A stretch of DNA of 64,000 nt from Ectocarpus siliculosus (Eukaryota > Sar > Phaeophyceae > Ectocarpales > Ectocarpaceae): the NCBI GenBank assembly GCA_000310025.1, contig FN649741.1, positions 6,031,294 through 6,095,293 on the forward strand. Reading direction: 5' to 3'. Positions 1 to 10,782 of the stretch are shown piece after piece; within the stretch, counting starts at the first letter, position 1; each line of letters starts with the position of its first letter. A program made the position numbers and the translations under genes. Below the pieces are notes generated by a model. It ran no database searches and was not told the origin of the DNA. It saw only the letters and a program-made list of their open reading frames with translations.

Positions 1-1983
1 GTTGCCACACGCGCCTTTGACGGAGGCTGACTTTGGGGGCTTCCACCGTTTTGGGCCGCAAATGGTACGGCCGGCCCCGGAGCCCTCCCCCGTTGTTGAC
101 TCGTCGGTCCTTTCGCCTTCTGGTGTTTTCGCTGTCTTTGGCGATGCAGGCCCCGTGAGTTCTGTGCCCGATGGGTCTCCTCCGGCTTCCGTTCCTGCGG
201 AGCCAGTCGTCCACCGTCGGAACCTCCGCAGCTGCCCTTTCGCTTTCGCGCGCCCCTCCGATTTCTTCTCGTACGCGGGGGAGAACGAACTCGGCCTCTG
301 GCATGGCTCAACGCCGTCCCAAAATATATTGCGAAACAACCACAGGCCGTTGTTGTGCCCAGAACGCCGCGGCCTCCTGGACCGCCGGCCCGCTCGAGCG
401 GTGCTACACGGTCGACGCGAGCCGCGGGCCGGCCTACTTCTGGACCGTCGCCTTCTGCGGCGTGGGCCGAGTTGCCGTCACCACCGCCGCCCGCGCTTGC
501 TGCTGCAATGCCGGCGCAACCACCGCCCGCGGAGATCGGTCCGCCAGTGCTTTCGCCCGCGGTTCTTAGCCCCGGGCCTCCCTTGGTGCCGCCCACGGCC
601 GCTGAGGAAGCTCACTTCCGCGACTGTGTGCATACATTCTCGCATGCTGACTGGTCTCGTGAACAAATGTCCGAAAGTGAGTGTGTGGCGGCTATACATT
701 TCTATCTTTGGAATCCCCGACGGTTTTGGCGGATACATTCTGGGATTCCTTGCCCTGTGCGCGACGGCCCGCATTGTCTGGTGTTGTCGCCCTCGCATCT
801 AACACATGCCTGCACACTACAGACGATGGTACGACGTTGTTGGTGAGAAAGTTTGCCCCACTGCTCATCGGTAGTTCGGGCGGGCGTAACACTCGCCTTC
901 CGTTCTCGAAGACTCCACGAACATACGTGCCTATCCTGGTCCGACCTTGGGTCCCGCAAGCATGTCGCGCCAACGCGTTTTTTCACCTGGGTACCGCTCG
1001 GACATTACGCATGTTGGAGCCTTTTCACTGGTGGATTGGTATGGGTTTGTCCGTTCGTTGGTGGCTTCGGCATCGTTTCATTTGCCAAGCGCGCAAGACT
1101 TCCCTGCAAACGTATCGCTGGCCTACGCTCACTCTGCCCCTCCCGAACGGGCCGGGTATTGTAGTGAGCGTCGAGGTTTTTGGGCCGTTGCCGGTCGCGT
1201 CTCGTGGTAATGCATATATCCTTTTGTTTACGGATTGTTTCAATCGAAGGGTAGATGGGCGGAATTTACCGCTAAGGGAACGGCTAATGTTTTCGTCAAC
1301 CGCTACATGTCTTTGTGAGGTTGTCCGGTGACTCTTCTTTCGGATAACCGTATGCAATTTGTTCCAAGCTGTGTATGGCTATTTACGAGCTGATGAAGAT
1401 CACGAAAGTCCCTACCAGCTCGTGCAACCTCCAACGAACGGTGTGGCCGAGCGTGTAAACCACACCATGGCTCAAATACTAGCTGGTGTGGTCAAAGAGC
1501 GTCAGGATTGTTGGGACGTCCATCTTCGACATGTCGAGTTCGCCTACTACAACTCGGTGAACACTGCCACAGGCTTGGCGCCGAACGAAGTGCACATTCG
1601 ACGGCTACCCCGTCTCCCGCTTTCTGTTGAACGGTTTGCGTCAGATTCCGAAGTACGAAGTTGGTGGTTGGGCTTGGGTCTACAACTCCGCCGTTACCAT
1701 TCGGCAGGCTGTGCGGAAGCACACGGATGATTTCGTGCTCACAGCGAAGCTTTCGCTCAACTACACCGGACCCTATAAGATCCTTGCTGTTCGCCCAGCC
1801 ACAGCGGAGAATACACCGAATGGGAAACCTGTGGAGCGGAGATTTCTCTACCTGGACCTGCCGTCCGACATGCTGGGACAAGAATCTCGCAACCGTGTCT
1901 CAGTGTTGCGATGCAAACCGTGTACCAACCCATACGACACGGATCACCTGTCAAGGTATTTGCCGGCCAACCTGTCGACATAA
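1..1983 (+). pseudogene. Ty3/Gypsy-type pol remnant: linker, integrase, GPY/F module (copy 1)
   Basis: This is the 3' half of a retrotransposon polyprotein in at least three reading frames. A proline/alanine-rich linker fills about 1-650. A zinc-finger-like region with scattered His and Cys follows at about 980-1100. The integrase core is recognisable by the phrase FGPLPVASRGNAY near 1180, an LLSDN motif near 1332 (second catalytic Asp) and GVAERVNHTMAQIL near 1440 (the GxxER catalytic Glu region). The residue where the first catalytic Asp is expected reads Glu (VEVFGP). A C-terminal module in another frame (about 1627-1983) contains NYTGPYKIL, a GPY/F motif typical of chromovirus-like Gypsy integrases. 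Frameshifts and stops make it non-functional. Copy 2 carries the equivalent at 10,023-11,644. Confidence 0.85.
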
Positions 1984-3048
1984 GTTTTGAACTCGCGTAG
2001 TAACAAGTCCCCCCCGAATAATGTGACCATGTGGAGGAGTCTAGTCCTCTTGATGTTGAGAAAAAACCGCGACATCAAATTGTACGTGGACGAGGTGGTG
2101 TGGTAGCCGTTTTGTACCTGACAAGTTGGACGGGTTTGTTGACGCCGTCGTGGGACAGGGGGTCCGATTTGCAGGAACACAGAGAACCCATTTTGCTTTA
2201 CTGGTCTGATAACGCTAGTCAGCGCGTACAAGGGAACCGGGCTTATCGTTAAGCTCCGATAGCTTCGGCCGACGGAGAACTTGCTCGGAATCAGGCCGAA
2301 CGTTTCATTGCTCCCGGGCACGAGTTGGTCTCGCGTGACAGTTGGTTGGCTTGCTTCTCTCATTCTGTTTTGCCTGTCGGGCCCCCACGTGGTACAAAGC
2401 TTTGAGTGGACTTTGGTGGCTTGGACCGATTAGTAGTTTCGCAACAGGCCAGTGCATTTTTCTATTCTTAGACACCCCGGGCCCTAGACAGCTTTCTCTC
2501 CCGGAACATAGCTACTCCACGGTTATTGATGCTCCTTGCGGTTCTTGGTGCTTGAAAAAACACCATACTCGTGGTTTGACCAACCTTTTCACGGATGATG
2601 GCGTTACGTCGCGGACGCCAGGCGTCGTGACAGATGCTGGCCGTCGCCCCATCCGGATCTGTGCTTTGATATAGTGCCACCTACGGGCCGCAACACTTTT
2701 TTTGTTTTCGTCCTACATGTTACGCCGTGGTACGGTAGCGCGTGTTTGGGTGGTGTGAGCCTCTTTCATTGTTGCATTAGTCACCCCGACCTTCGTGGCT
2801 TCACCACGACCGAACCCCGTTGTGATTCCCGCTGGTTCCGTCGTCGGCGATGTGATCTTCAGTGGTCATCACTGTGTGGTGTGGGGATGGTTTGAAATAC
2901 TTGTCGGGGAAGAGCTATTTTCCTCCGACACTAGTTGCTTTTGTTTGTGTTTGGTATGAAAAGTCGCATCTTCGATCATTATTTGAGGTTGAGTATTGGA
3001 TTGAGGATAAAGCATTTCCATCTACGACTTACCAGGGTGGGCTTATTT

Positions 3049-3345
3049 ATGGAAGCAACAAATGTATGAGCGTCGTATGAGCGTCGCTTCAACGTTGTAT
3101 GAGCGACTCTTGAATATTTTGAATTTTGTTGGATGTGGATATTTGGCGCGTCGTTGAGGGGTATTGAAGTACCTTGAAGAAGGATCAAGATCCCAGCCCC
3201 GCTCCCTCACTCTCGGAGTGGGCGCTGAGTGGAACTGGTCTAAGAAGGCTAAAACAAGAGATCAAACAACAACTGCTTTGAGTAGCCAGGAGCAACGGAC
3301 TTGCTCCCTTATCATTTTTTTTCTCTGTTCCTCCGTAGCTCCTAC
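3049..3345 (+). mobile_element. LTR-like block A (R-U5 side), copy 1
   Basis: A non-coding stretch starting near a TATGAGCGTCG-type repeated phrase and ending in TTGCTCCCTTATC and a T-rich tract. It aligns along its length with 8880-9155, sharing GTATGAGCG, AGGATCAAGATCCCAGCCCC, CTCCCTCACTCTC and AGCAACGGACTTGCTCCCTT. Both blocks stand directly upstream of retroelement coding remnants, which is where the 3' end of a 5' LTR would be. The sequence upstream (U3 position) is not shared, so exact LTR borders cannot be set. Confidence 0.6.
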
Positions 3346-3360
3346 GGTTGATAAGAGAAT

Positions 3361-3545
3361 ATGGTGGCGAGTCTCATTGACCCTAGCTGGCGGAAGGAGA
3401 GCAGGAACCATTGTCTCAACACACGGGTACCGCACACAGCACCGCTGAAAGACTGGCCGAAGAGAACCTGAGGCTACAGAACGCGCCACCACTTAAGAAC
3501 TCAGCAGCTAAGAACTTGAGCTCGCGGGAGGTATTGCGGGAGTAA
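3361..3545 (+). pseudogene. possible gag N-terminal remnant (copy 1; also 13,022-13,206)
   Basis: After LTR-like block A, an ATG at 3361 opens a short frame (VASLIDPSWRKES). The next frame continues as AERLAEENLRLQN and SAAKNLSSREVL before a stop near 3545. A Glu/Leu-rich heptad pattern right after an LTR fits the coiled-coil start of many Gypsy gag proteins. The match is to that general character, not to a recognised family, and the fragment is frameshifted and under 65 residues. A poly-C tract and unrecognised sequence follow. Confidence 0.3.
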
Positions 3546-4751
3546 TGACATTCCCCCCCCCCCCTAGATGGTGCGGAACCCCCTCTGTTGGCCCTATCTC
3601 TTCAGGAACGTTTCCGATGTGAGTGTCCGATAGCTTGTGTGAACGGTGTGGATCGTGTCAGTACGATGCAAAAGGTTTTGCAGTCAATTGGAGCTGAGTG
3701 GACAGAGGCTCGAGACGATTACTACTTGTTGAGATGCTACGGAGCCCCATGTTTTCGGCATATATCTGCAGCCGCGGGTCCGACTCAGCTTCTAAGCAGC
3801 TTTTCAGATAGATGTAGCCCATACCTACGATGCAATTGGTTTGAGGTCGATTGGAGCTCTGTGGACGGAGGTCTGCCTGGTGGAGCAAAAAACGAGCTTT
3901 TCCACCGGTGGAGCAACAGCATTGCCGTTTCAAGAACGATCTCAAGATATCACAGAGTGGGTGATACCGGCACGTACATGCACCATGAAGTTAGGCGTAA
4001 CGCCGAAGAGCTCGCCGCTGGAGCTGGATTTTTTCCGGCGAACCCTCAAGCACGCTAACAGATTGGAGCACTTCACAATAGGGCCGAGCTGGAAAACAAG
4101 AGCTGTACGAGAACTGGAAAGGAATCTCCCGAACCCTGAAGCGGGCTCTTTGGACGAGGGCGATTGCGGGGGAGCGAAAGTTAGGTTTCGCACATGTTAT
4201 TGACGTTTCCTGTCACAGCTAGTGTAGGGTATTTCTCCGAATATCGCCGAATCAATGTGCTGCGAATGTCATGGACGGAACAAGTGAATTTTTCCAGGCC
4301 CGTTTCCATGGGTCCAAATATTTCGCCGACATGATACTGTACCCTTTTGCCTTGGAATGTCGTGCTGATCTCGCAGTATTGTCACATCCTGTTCTTCAAC
4401 AGTGTCGTGATACTGAAGTACTGAAAAGGCAAAGTTTTCGCCTCAGATGCTCATCGCTTCCTTCGACGATGAAGCCTCCTGGTGCACGTTCACTTTCGCC
4501 CCCCATTCATTCCACCACCGAGGTTTACGCTTACTCTTGGTTGTAGTCGGGGCCGTTCCACAACGCCTATGGAGCTCTGGGTGCTGTGCGCTGGCCACAG
4601 TGCTGACGAAAATGCTGCCAATGTCGTTAGGTTTACCATTCGCATGTATGCAGCGATGGAGATAGCCTTCTCTGTGGATTATGTAGCCAGTCCACCCTAC
4701 GCCCTCGGTCGGCCGCCATAAAACCGGCAACCTATAGGTCTACATGTGTAG

Positions 4752-5031
4752 CGGCAACCGCGTGTTGGTTGCGGCCGAATGGCGACTTGCGTGACCGCTG
4801 GTGGCCGTGGGAATACAGCAAAATTGGGTTTGTGCCCATTGGATGGTCTCGGAACGCTGCGCCCGGTGTCGTCAATATGGGCTTATTTAGGACACCGCCG
4901 AGGTGGTGCTACGGCCAAAGTGTTGGGCGTATCTCGGCAACCACATGTTAGTTTCGGCCGAATGATGACTTGCGCGATAGCCGGAGGCCGTGAAACACAG
5001 CTCAATTACATACTTTGGTACCCGTTGGAGG
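4752..5031 (+). repeat. diverged direct repeat inside the unit (copy 2 equivalent 14,418-14,697)
   Basis: 4752-4846 and 4935-5031 align over about 95 bp. Shared phrases include CGGCAACC, CGGCCGAATG, GACTTGCG, GGCCGTG and a CCC-TTGGA-GG ending, with many substitutions between them. The period is about 184 bp. The repeat is conserved in both 10-kb units, so it predates the amplification. Confidence 0.7.
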
Positions 5032-6806
5032 TGTGTTCGGAAAGCTATTTACTACGGTGTCGTGTGTGTGTTGTGTCTTCGTCTTGTTTATTATGGCGAC
5101 AGTCCCCCCATTTTTAGTGGTGAGGCGCGTACTACGCTATTGAGTGTATTTTTTCGTAAAGCTACAGCCATCCAGGGTCACACAGGAGGGGAGCTTTATT
5201 CTGTTTGTTTATTTTCGTGACCCACCTTCTTTCTGCGGTGCGTGCTGAATTCTTGTTTTTTTCGCGAGAAGGGCCCGGCCGTCTCTTTCCCTCGTTGACG
5301 GTGCTAACGTCGAAGTTTGGTATTCACGAGAGTTATTTCAGCTGTTTGTCGCTTTCACCCGCTCTCTCGGCAAAAGCAACAGTAGACCTTTCTTCCCTCT
5401 GTCCAGTGTCCATCACCTTCGTCAATTTATAACCCTTCCGTGCGTCATCTACAACATTAGACTAGACTATGTGTCCCACGCCGTAGGCTAGGTTCGTACG
5501 CCAATTATTTTTGTTGCCCACTTCCGCCTCCTAAGCTATTCTCGGCAACCCATCCGCTCCTATATCGTACATGTGGCACTGCCATTTATCTAAGGGGCGA
5601 TTTTACGGCTAATTGTACTCTTCTTACAGCGGCAGTGTTGGGGATGAAATCGACCCAGAAAGACCTGTGTCCTCTGCATAGGGTAATCGGTTTACTGTAG
5701 AAATAAGAACAGAACCCCGTCTATATTTTATCATTGGTGGATGCCTGCTCCAAACAAAACTTGGAAAATATGAACATGTGCTCCGTTGGAGGCAACCGAT
5801 AAGCGGCATCATCGTTGGTCGGATGGCATATCGTGATCAAGAAATCTTCCAAGATCGGGATCTTGGCCAGGTCACCTGATCCTGAGCAAAAGCTACGGCA
5901 GATTAGAAGTAAGGACCTGATGTTATGTCGTGTAGACATGTGCAGTCGAGGTGGCCTTTACGCAAGGGTCGTCTGCAGGCGGTTGAGCCTTTGTGCAATT
6001 AACCTCCAGATAGAAGTCTGTATCAAGTTTAGACCGAAGTCTGTTGAGGTCGTCACCGAAGTCGATTGATTGTGGTTGCTGAATAATTGTGCCGCTTCTG
6101 GGACTTGCGCATTTTAGACTAATTCTTCTTCAGCTTTTGCAGAGTTGAGATGTTGAGGTGATAGTTGGGAGATCACGATGTGTGGCAGTGTTCAGCAGTA
6201 TTTGAGAGTTGTGCAACAGTAGATGATGCAACGTGGCTGCTGCTGCTATGGTCGAGACGACAAGTTGTGGACTCCACCGTAAACGTAAACGTCGCATATG
6301 TGTTGGCGCAACAAAGTCGTTCGTGTATGACGAAGCAGCGCCGAGCACATACATGCTCTTGGGGAACATCACTGCACGCTACAGCAGTCCAGCGTAGTTC
6401 CAATATGTACAGCAGTAGAAAATGCCTGGCTCATCACCTTGGTTGTGTACCGCTCGGTGTGGGTAGCAGCAAGCACGAGACACACACGAAAGCTGTGCAG
6501 GCGGTTCTCATGGGCTGCTATTTTGCTGTGTACCGCAGATTCAGATGGCGTTTGGACAGCTCATCATCAGCCTGCACGGAGAATATATTATTTAGACTCG
6601 TCGACAACGCTCGATCAATCTCCGCGAAAATTCGTTCGCGTTGTTGGAAGACAAGGCAATACTTCTCACATCACTGGGTATTCCAAGCATATACATCCAG
6701 GGTCGAAAACAATACAACCCCTGCAGTTATCAAGACGAAATATGGAAAACGTCTGGTGGGAAAAATATTGTCGAGTCACTAGAAAAACAAAAAAAAGTAG
6801 TCACAG

Positions 6807-6860
6807 GTAGGTGTGAATTGAACCCATGACTTGTACGTTACGGGGTTGAGGGCTTATACC
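6807..6860 (-). other. tRNA-like (B-box-like) fragment (copy 2 equivalent 16,473-16,526)
   Basis: Read on the minus strand, the segment contains CATGGGTTCAATTCACACC. Its GGTTCAATTC core resembles a tRNA T-loop or RNA polymerase III B box. The T stem does not pair properly and no convincing A box precedes it, so it is at most a remnant of a tRNA or tRNA-derived element. Confidence 0.25.
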
Positions 6861-7819
6861 TTGGGTGTCGATTCCGACGGTCCTCTTCTTGACGAATGTA
6901 GCACGTCAAATGTCTGCCCAACCACGCCCCCGCACCGTCTCCCACATGACATGGATATCCCCTGCTCTCCTCCCGTCCTATTGTGGCCTATGGACATCAT
7001 GCCGAAAAAAAAGGTAATCACGTTTAGAAGGGGAAAAAAGTTCGACACATCAGGCGCCCCTCTTACCAAAATGGTCGAGGGGCGTGACTGGCTAGTCCGC
7101 TACACATCGTCGACTCCACGTACACAGTACCCGCAGCTACCACGATGTTGAATCCCCACCGGCCAAGGTCTGCGAATAGCAGGCCACCCCCAACACTTTT
7201 TGTTTTTCTTTCATCGCGTACGTACTCTCCCTGTCGCCCGCACCTTCCTCGCACCATTTAATCCTGGCATGTATGTGTGGCTCGTCTTCTCGTCTTGTCC
7301 ATGGTCTGGCGCTTTTTTTTCCGTTCACCAGTTCTTCTATGCATACAATCTGTCCACTCACCAACAGCAGCAGCCGCAGTTCAACCCAGCAGTTGTCTCG
7401 CTTCAAGAAGAGTGACTTGACGTGTCAAACCCTCTGCAATGTGTTCCGGTTATGGAGAAACTGTTTACACTATCTACACCCGAGCTACGGAAGGTTTCTC
7501 TCCGATATATAATAATACGGATGTAGTACATGTTTTGGCTGTTGGCCCGGCAGAGAGTAGTGTTGCAGGGGAGGTTCTAGACTTTTCCATCTATGTGATC
7601 AACCTGTGGTCTAGTGCTACATCCCAACTTACCTCGTCACTGCTGTAGTATTGAATGAACTGTTAATCCACCGCATAGATAGAGACTTGTCTCTTTGAGG
7701 GGAAGTTGTTTCTCTCATTCGTATCGTTTTGTCAGAACATCTATCTCAACTGGCCATTTTTTCTCATCATTTGTCTTGCTTTTTCTCAGGCTTTTTCTCG
7801 CGCACCTCCTATCTATTAG

Positions 7820-8879
7820 ATACATACATTGTCTTTCCCCTATCTATGTTACTCGGTCTTATACTCGGCCTCATTCGGCGTCAGGCTGTCATGTGTGCTG
7901 CACGCTAGCCTATGGGGACGGTACGCCTGTCTGTCTAGGGGGTACACGCAATAGCACGACGACGAATATCACTACTATTATTCGGTACAACAACAACAAA
8001 AGCATACAGAACGGGCCCGGAGATAAGAAACGTCATATTCGAGTCGAGCCTCAATTTCTTGTTTTCGCCCGAAGGACCAGCCGCAGGTAGGCCAATTTCT
8101 GGAAACGGATTTCTTTATTCCTTTGGACTGTCGCATCATCTTGTGCTCTCATTTTCTCATATTTTCTGTATATATATTTGCACAGAAACCATCAACACAA
8201 CAACTAGCCTTTTCATGCAGCATGTTAAATCGACAGCTCGGATACCCTTTCTTGGGGTTTCGCCCTCCTGAACTTCCTGACTCCCGTGATTTGTGGCATT
8301 ACAGCAGTACAACACCAGTGGGTAGCGCAGCCCGCGGCGGCGCGGGGGCCCGGGGGCCGGCGGGCGACGCGAAAATATCCACTCTCCCCCCTACCAAAAC
8401 ATTGCAGGATGAGCTACCATAGGTAGTGGTGGGAGCTGGCAGCAGCAGTGGGACGTTTCTTATTAGACACGCTTCCTCAGCTATCCGTTGTTTCTTGTGT
8501 CTCGGAGTATCGTTCGATCATGTTTCTTATTGGGACGTTTCTTACGCCGTGGCCGAGATTGAGCTGATTTTCTTAGCCCTTTGTTCTTATTTTGCGTAAA
8601 CGTTTGAGCTTTTTTCTCCCAACATAAGTTTTCTTAGTGCGGGTCCGTTCTGTAGACGGGGGGGGCACCTCCTCCAGTGAAATCAGCTCGACACGACCCC
8701 TCTCCGCTCCTGAAATTCTCCAAGAAGCCCGGCGTGTTGCAAATCAGTTTAGACGTACCAATCCATGCCCCGTGACCACCCGGAAAAACGAAACGTGCGA
8801 GCGTGCGTGTGTTGGAGGTCCTACATGAAGGCATAGTCTACACATTGAAACGTCGTCTAGTCATATAATACCTACGAAA
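7820..8879. other. unit segment between the Helitron target site and LTR-like block B
   Basis: Present again at 20,956-22,015. It holds no recognisable gene. It includes a very GC-rich tract at about 8325-8372 made of CCCGCGGCGG- and GGGCCCGGGG-like runs. The position upstream of the R-U5-like block makes the right part of this segment a candidate U3 region, but no clear LTR 5' border (TG) with a polypurine tract could be assigned. Confidence 0.4.
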
Positions 8880-9155
8880 AATGGAGCAGCAAGTGTATGA
8901 GCGTTGCATGAACGTTGTGTGAGCGCTTCTTGGAAATTTGGAATTTTCGTTGGATATGGATACTTGGCGTGCCGTTGAGGGTATTGAAGTAGCTTGAAGA
9001 AGGATCAAGATCCCAGCCCCACTCCCTCACTCTCCGAGTGAGCGCTGAGCGGACCTGGTCTATCAAGGAGATCAAACAACCACTGCTGTGAGTACCCGAA
9101 GCCAGGAGCAACGGACTTGCTCCCTTCCCTTTATATTTCTCTGTTCCTCCATAAC
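8880..9155 (+). mobile_element. LTR-like block B (R-U5 side), copy 1
   Basis: This block resembles block A at 3049-3345 but is clearly diverged from it, while being almost identical to the equivalent 22,016-22,291. It is followed at once by RT C-terminal coding sequence, so primer-binding site, gag, protease and most of RT have been deleted. The contrast between A and B shows that they are not the two identical LTRs of one recent insertion. Confidence 0.6.
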
Positions 9156-10682
9156 GTTGTGGCGTCATCGGCAGGACAGCGCTAAGGAGGCTGTCCATTT
9201 AGGCCGCACCATCTCTCCTGCGGGTGTTAGTCCTCGTGCCGATAAGGTCGAGTCCCTCACAAAAATGCCGCTGCCAACCAACGTCAAGCAGCTGCGTTCC
9301 TTGCTGGGTGGGGTTGCGTATCACCGCAATTTCATCAAGGGTCTGGCTATGCGCGTTGAACCACTCACCGACGTTGCGAAAGGACGCGAAGTTTTGTTTG
9401 ATGCCAGCCATGGCGGATACGTCTTGACGAAATTATCCGAACCTCCGGTTTCGGCTTTCCCGGATTGGGACGCGGTCACGAATGGCAGCCGCCCTCTCCG
9501 GCTTTGCTGTGACGCGTATGTAGTATGTAGATGGTTTTGGTGCAGCCCTCGAACCAGAACAGGCCGATGGTTCCGTTCGCCCCATTCTGTTCGTGAAACG
9601 CGCTACGCTCGAAGCCGAGCGCAATTTGACCGTGCTCAACTTGGAGGCTGGAAGTATCGTATGGGCAATAATCGCCTGCGGGGATACCTTTTGGTCTACA
9701 CCGATTTATTCGGATCACAAGGCTTTGGAGAGAGAGCACCGTCAAGGTGGGCGACCACAACGCCCGCGTACAGCGTTGGCTCGAGTTCCTTTCCTCGTTC
9801 AATTACACCCTTTTCTACCGTAAAGGCACTGCCAACGACAATCCGGATTTTCTGTCGCTGTTGCCCTTGCCGGCGACCGATGCGGACAGACACGGTGACA
9901 CCAGTATTGCAGTCGATGACGCCGCGGGCGTGTATGTCATTCGTACGTGCGGACGAAGTCATCGCTCTAGTTCGACGCCGAACACCGGCTGGTGGGCTTG
10001 CCATTGGCGAGCAACGAGACGCGTTGCCACACGCGCCTTTGACGGAGGCTGACTTTGGGGGCTTCCACCGTTTTGGGCCGCAAATGGTACGGCCGGCCCC
10101 GGAGCCCTCCCCCGTTGTTGACTCGTCGGTCCTTTCGCCTTCTGGTGTTTTCGCTGTCTTTGGCGATGCAGGCCCCGTGAGTTCTGTGCCCGATGGGTCT
10201 CCTCCGGCTTCCGTTCCTGCGGAGCCAGTCGTCCACCGTCGGAACCTCCGCAGCTGCCCTTTCGCTTTCGCGCGCCCCTCCGATTTCTTCTCGTACGCGG
10301 GGGAGAACGAACTCGGCCTCTGGCATGGCTCAACGCCGTCCCAAAATATATTGCGAAACAACCACAGGCCGTTGTTGTGCCCAGAACGCCGCGGCCTCCT
10401 GGACCGCCGGCCCGCTCGAGCGGTGCTACACGGTCGACGCGAGCCGCGGGCCGGCCTACTTCTGGACCGTCGCCTTCTGCGGCGTGGGCCGAGTTGCCGT
10501 CACCACCGCCGCCCGCGCTTGCTGCTGCAATGCCGGCGCAACCACCGCCCGCGGAGATCGGTCCGCCAGTGCTTTCGCCCGCGGTTCTTAGCCCCGGGCC
10601 TCCCTTGGTGCCGCCCACGGCCGCTGAGGAAGCTCACTTCCGCGACTGTGTGCATACATTCTCGCATGCTGACTGGTCTCGT
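9155..10682 (+). pseudogene. Ty3/Gypsy-type pol remnant: RT C-terminus, RNase H, Pro-rich linker
   Basis: Directly after the LTR-like block, with no gag, protease or RT palm, the frame reads LGRTISPAGVSPRADKVESL and then TNVKQLRSLLGGVAYHRNFI. This is the end of RT and the connection region of Gypsy elements. RNase H follows in shifted frames: CDAY, then an indel, then a DGFGAAL-like stretch, a segment with KRATLEAERNLTVLNLE near 9593, and YSDHKALE near 9705. After RNase H comes an unusually long Pro/Ala/Ser-rich linker (about 9990-10,660) before the integrase. At least three frameshifts interrupt the reading frame. The missing RT active site implies an internal deletion, so the element cannot move on its own. 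Confidence 0.85.
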
Positions 10683-10782
10683 NNNNNNNNNNNNNNNNNN
10701 NNNNNNNNNNNNNNNNNNNNNNNNNNNNNNNNNNNNNNNNNNNNNNNNNNNNNNNNNNNNNNNNNNNNNNNNNNNNNNNNNN
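10683..10782. other. assembly gap (100 N) inside the integrase remnant
   Basis: The left flank ends at the equivalent of position 660 and the right flank resumes at the equivalent of 1123. The missing sequence should therefore be about 462 bp rather than 100. Confidence 0.95.

Larger units (their letters stand above)
3560..7815. other. unit interior without recognisable genes (copy 1; copy 2 equivalent 13,225-17,485)
   Basis: About 4.2 kb present in both units. Short open frames occur in all frames, but none shows a familiar domain, and the longest (3588-4058, 156 codons, and 6165-6782, 205 codons) have no recognisable motif. A diverged direct repeat lies at 4752-5031 and a tRNA-like fragment at about 6807-6845. 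This may be the non-coding body of a large non-autonomous element or old host sequence trapped in the tandem unit. Confidence 0.5.
1..10022. repeat. 10-kb tandem repeat unit, copy 1
   Basis: Position 1 matches position 10,023, and the match runs through the whole unit, so the window opens inside a head-to-tail array. The unit start used here is arbitrary: it is simply where the window begins. In order, the unit holds the 3' part of a pol pseudogene (1-1983), an LTR-like block (about 3049-3345), about 4.2 kb without recognisable coding sequence, a second LTR-like block (about 8880-9155) and the 5' part of the next pol pseudogene (9155-10,022). Copies 1 and 2 differ by only a handful of substitutions and short indels over about 10 kb, including shared frameshifts, so the amplification is recent or the copies are being homogenised. 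Misassembly of allelic copies is a possible alternative. Confidence 0.9.
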
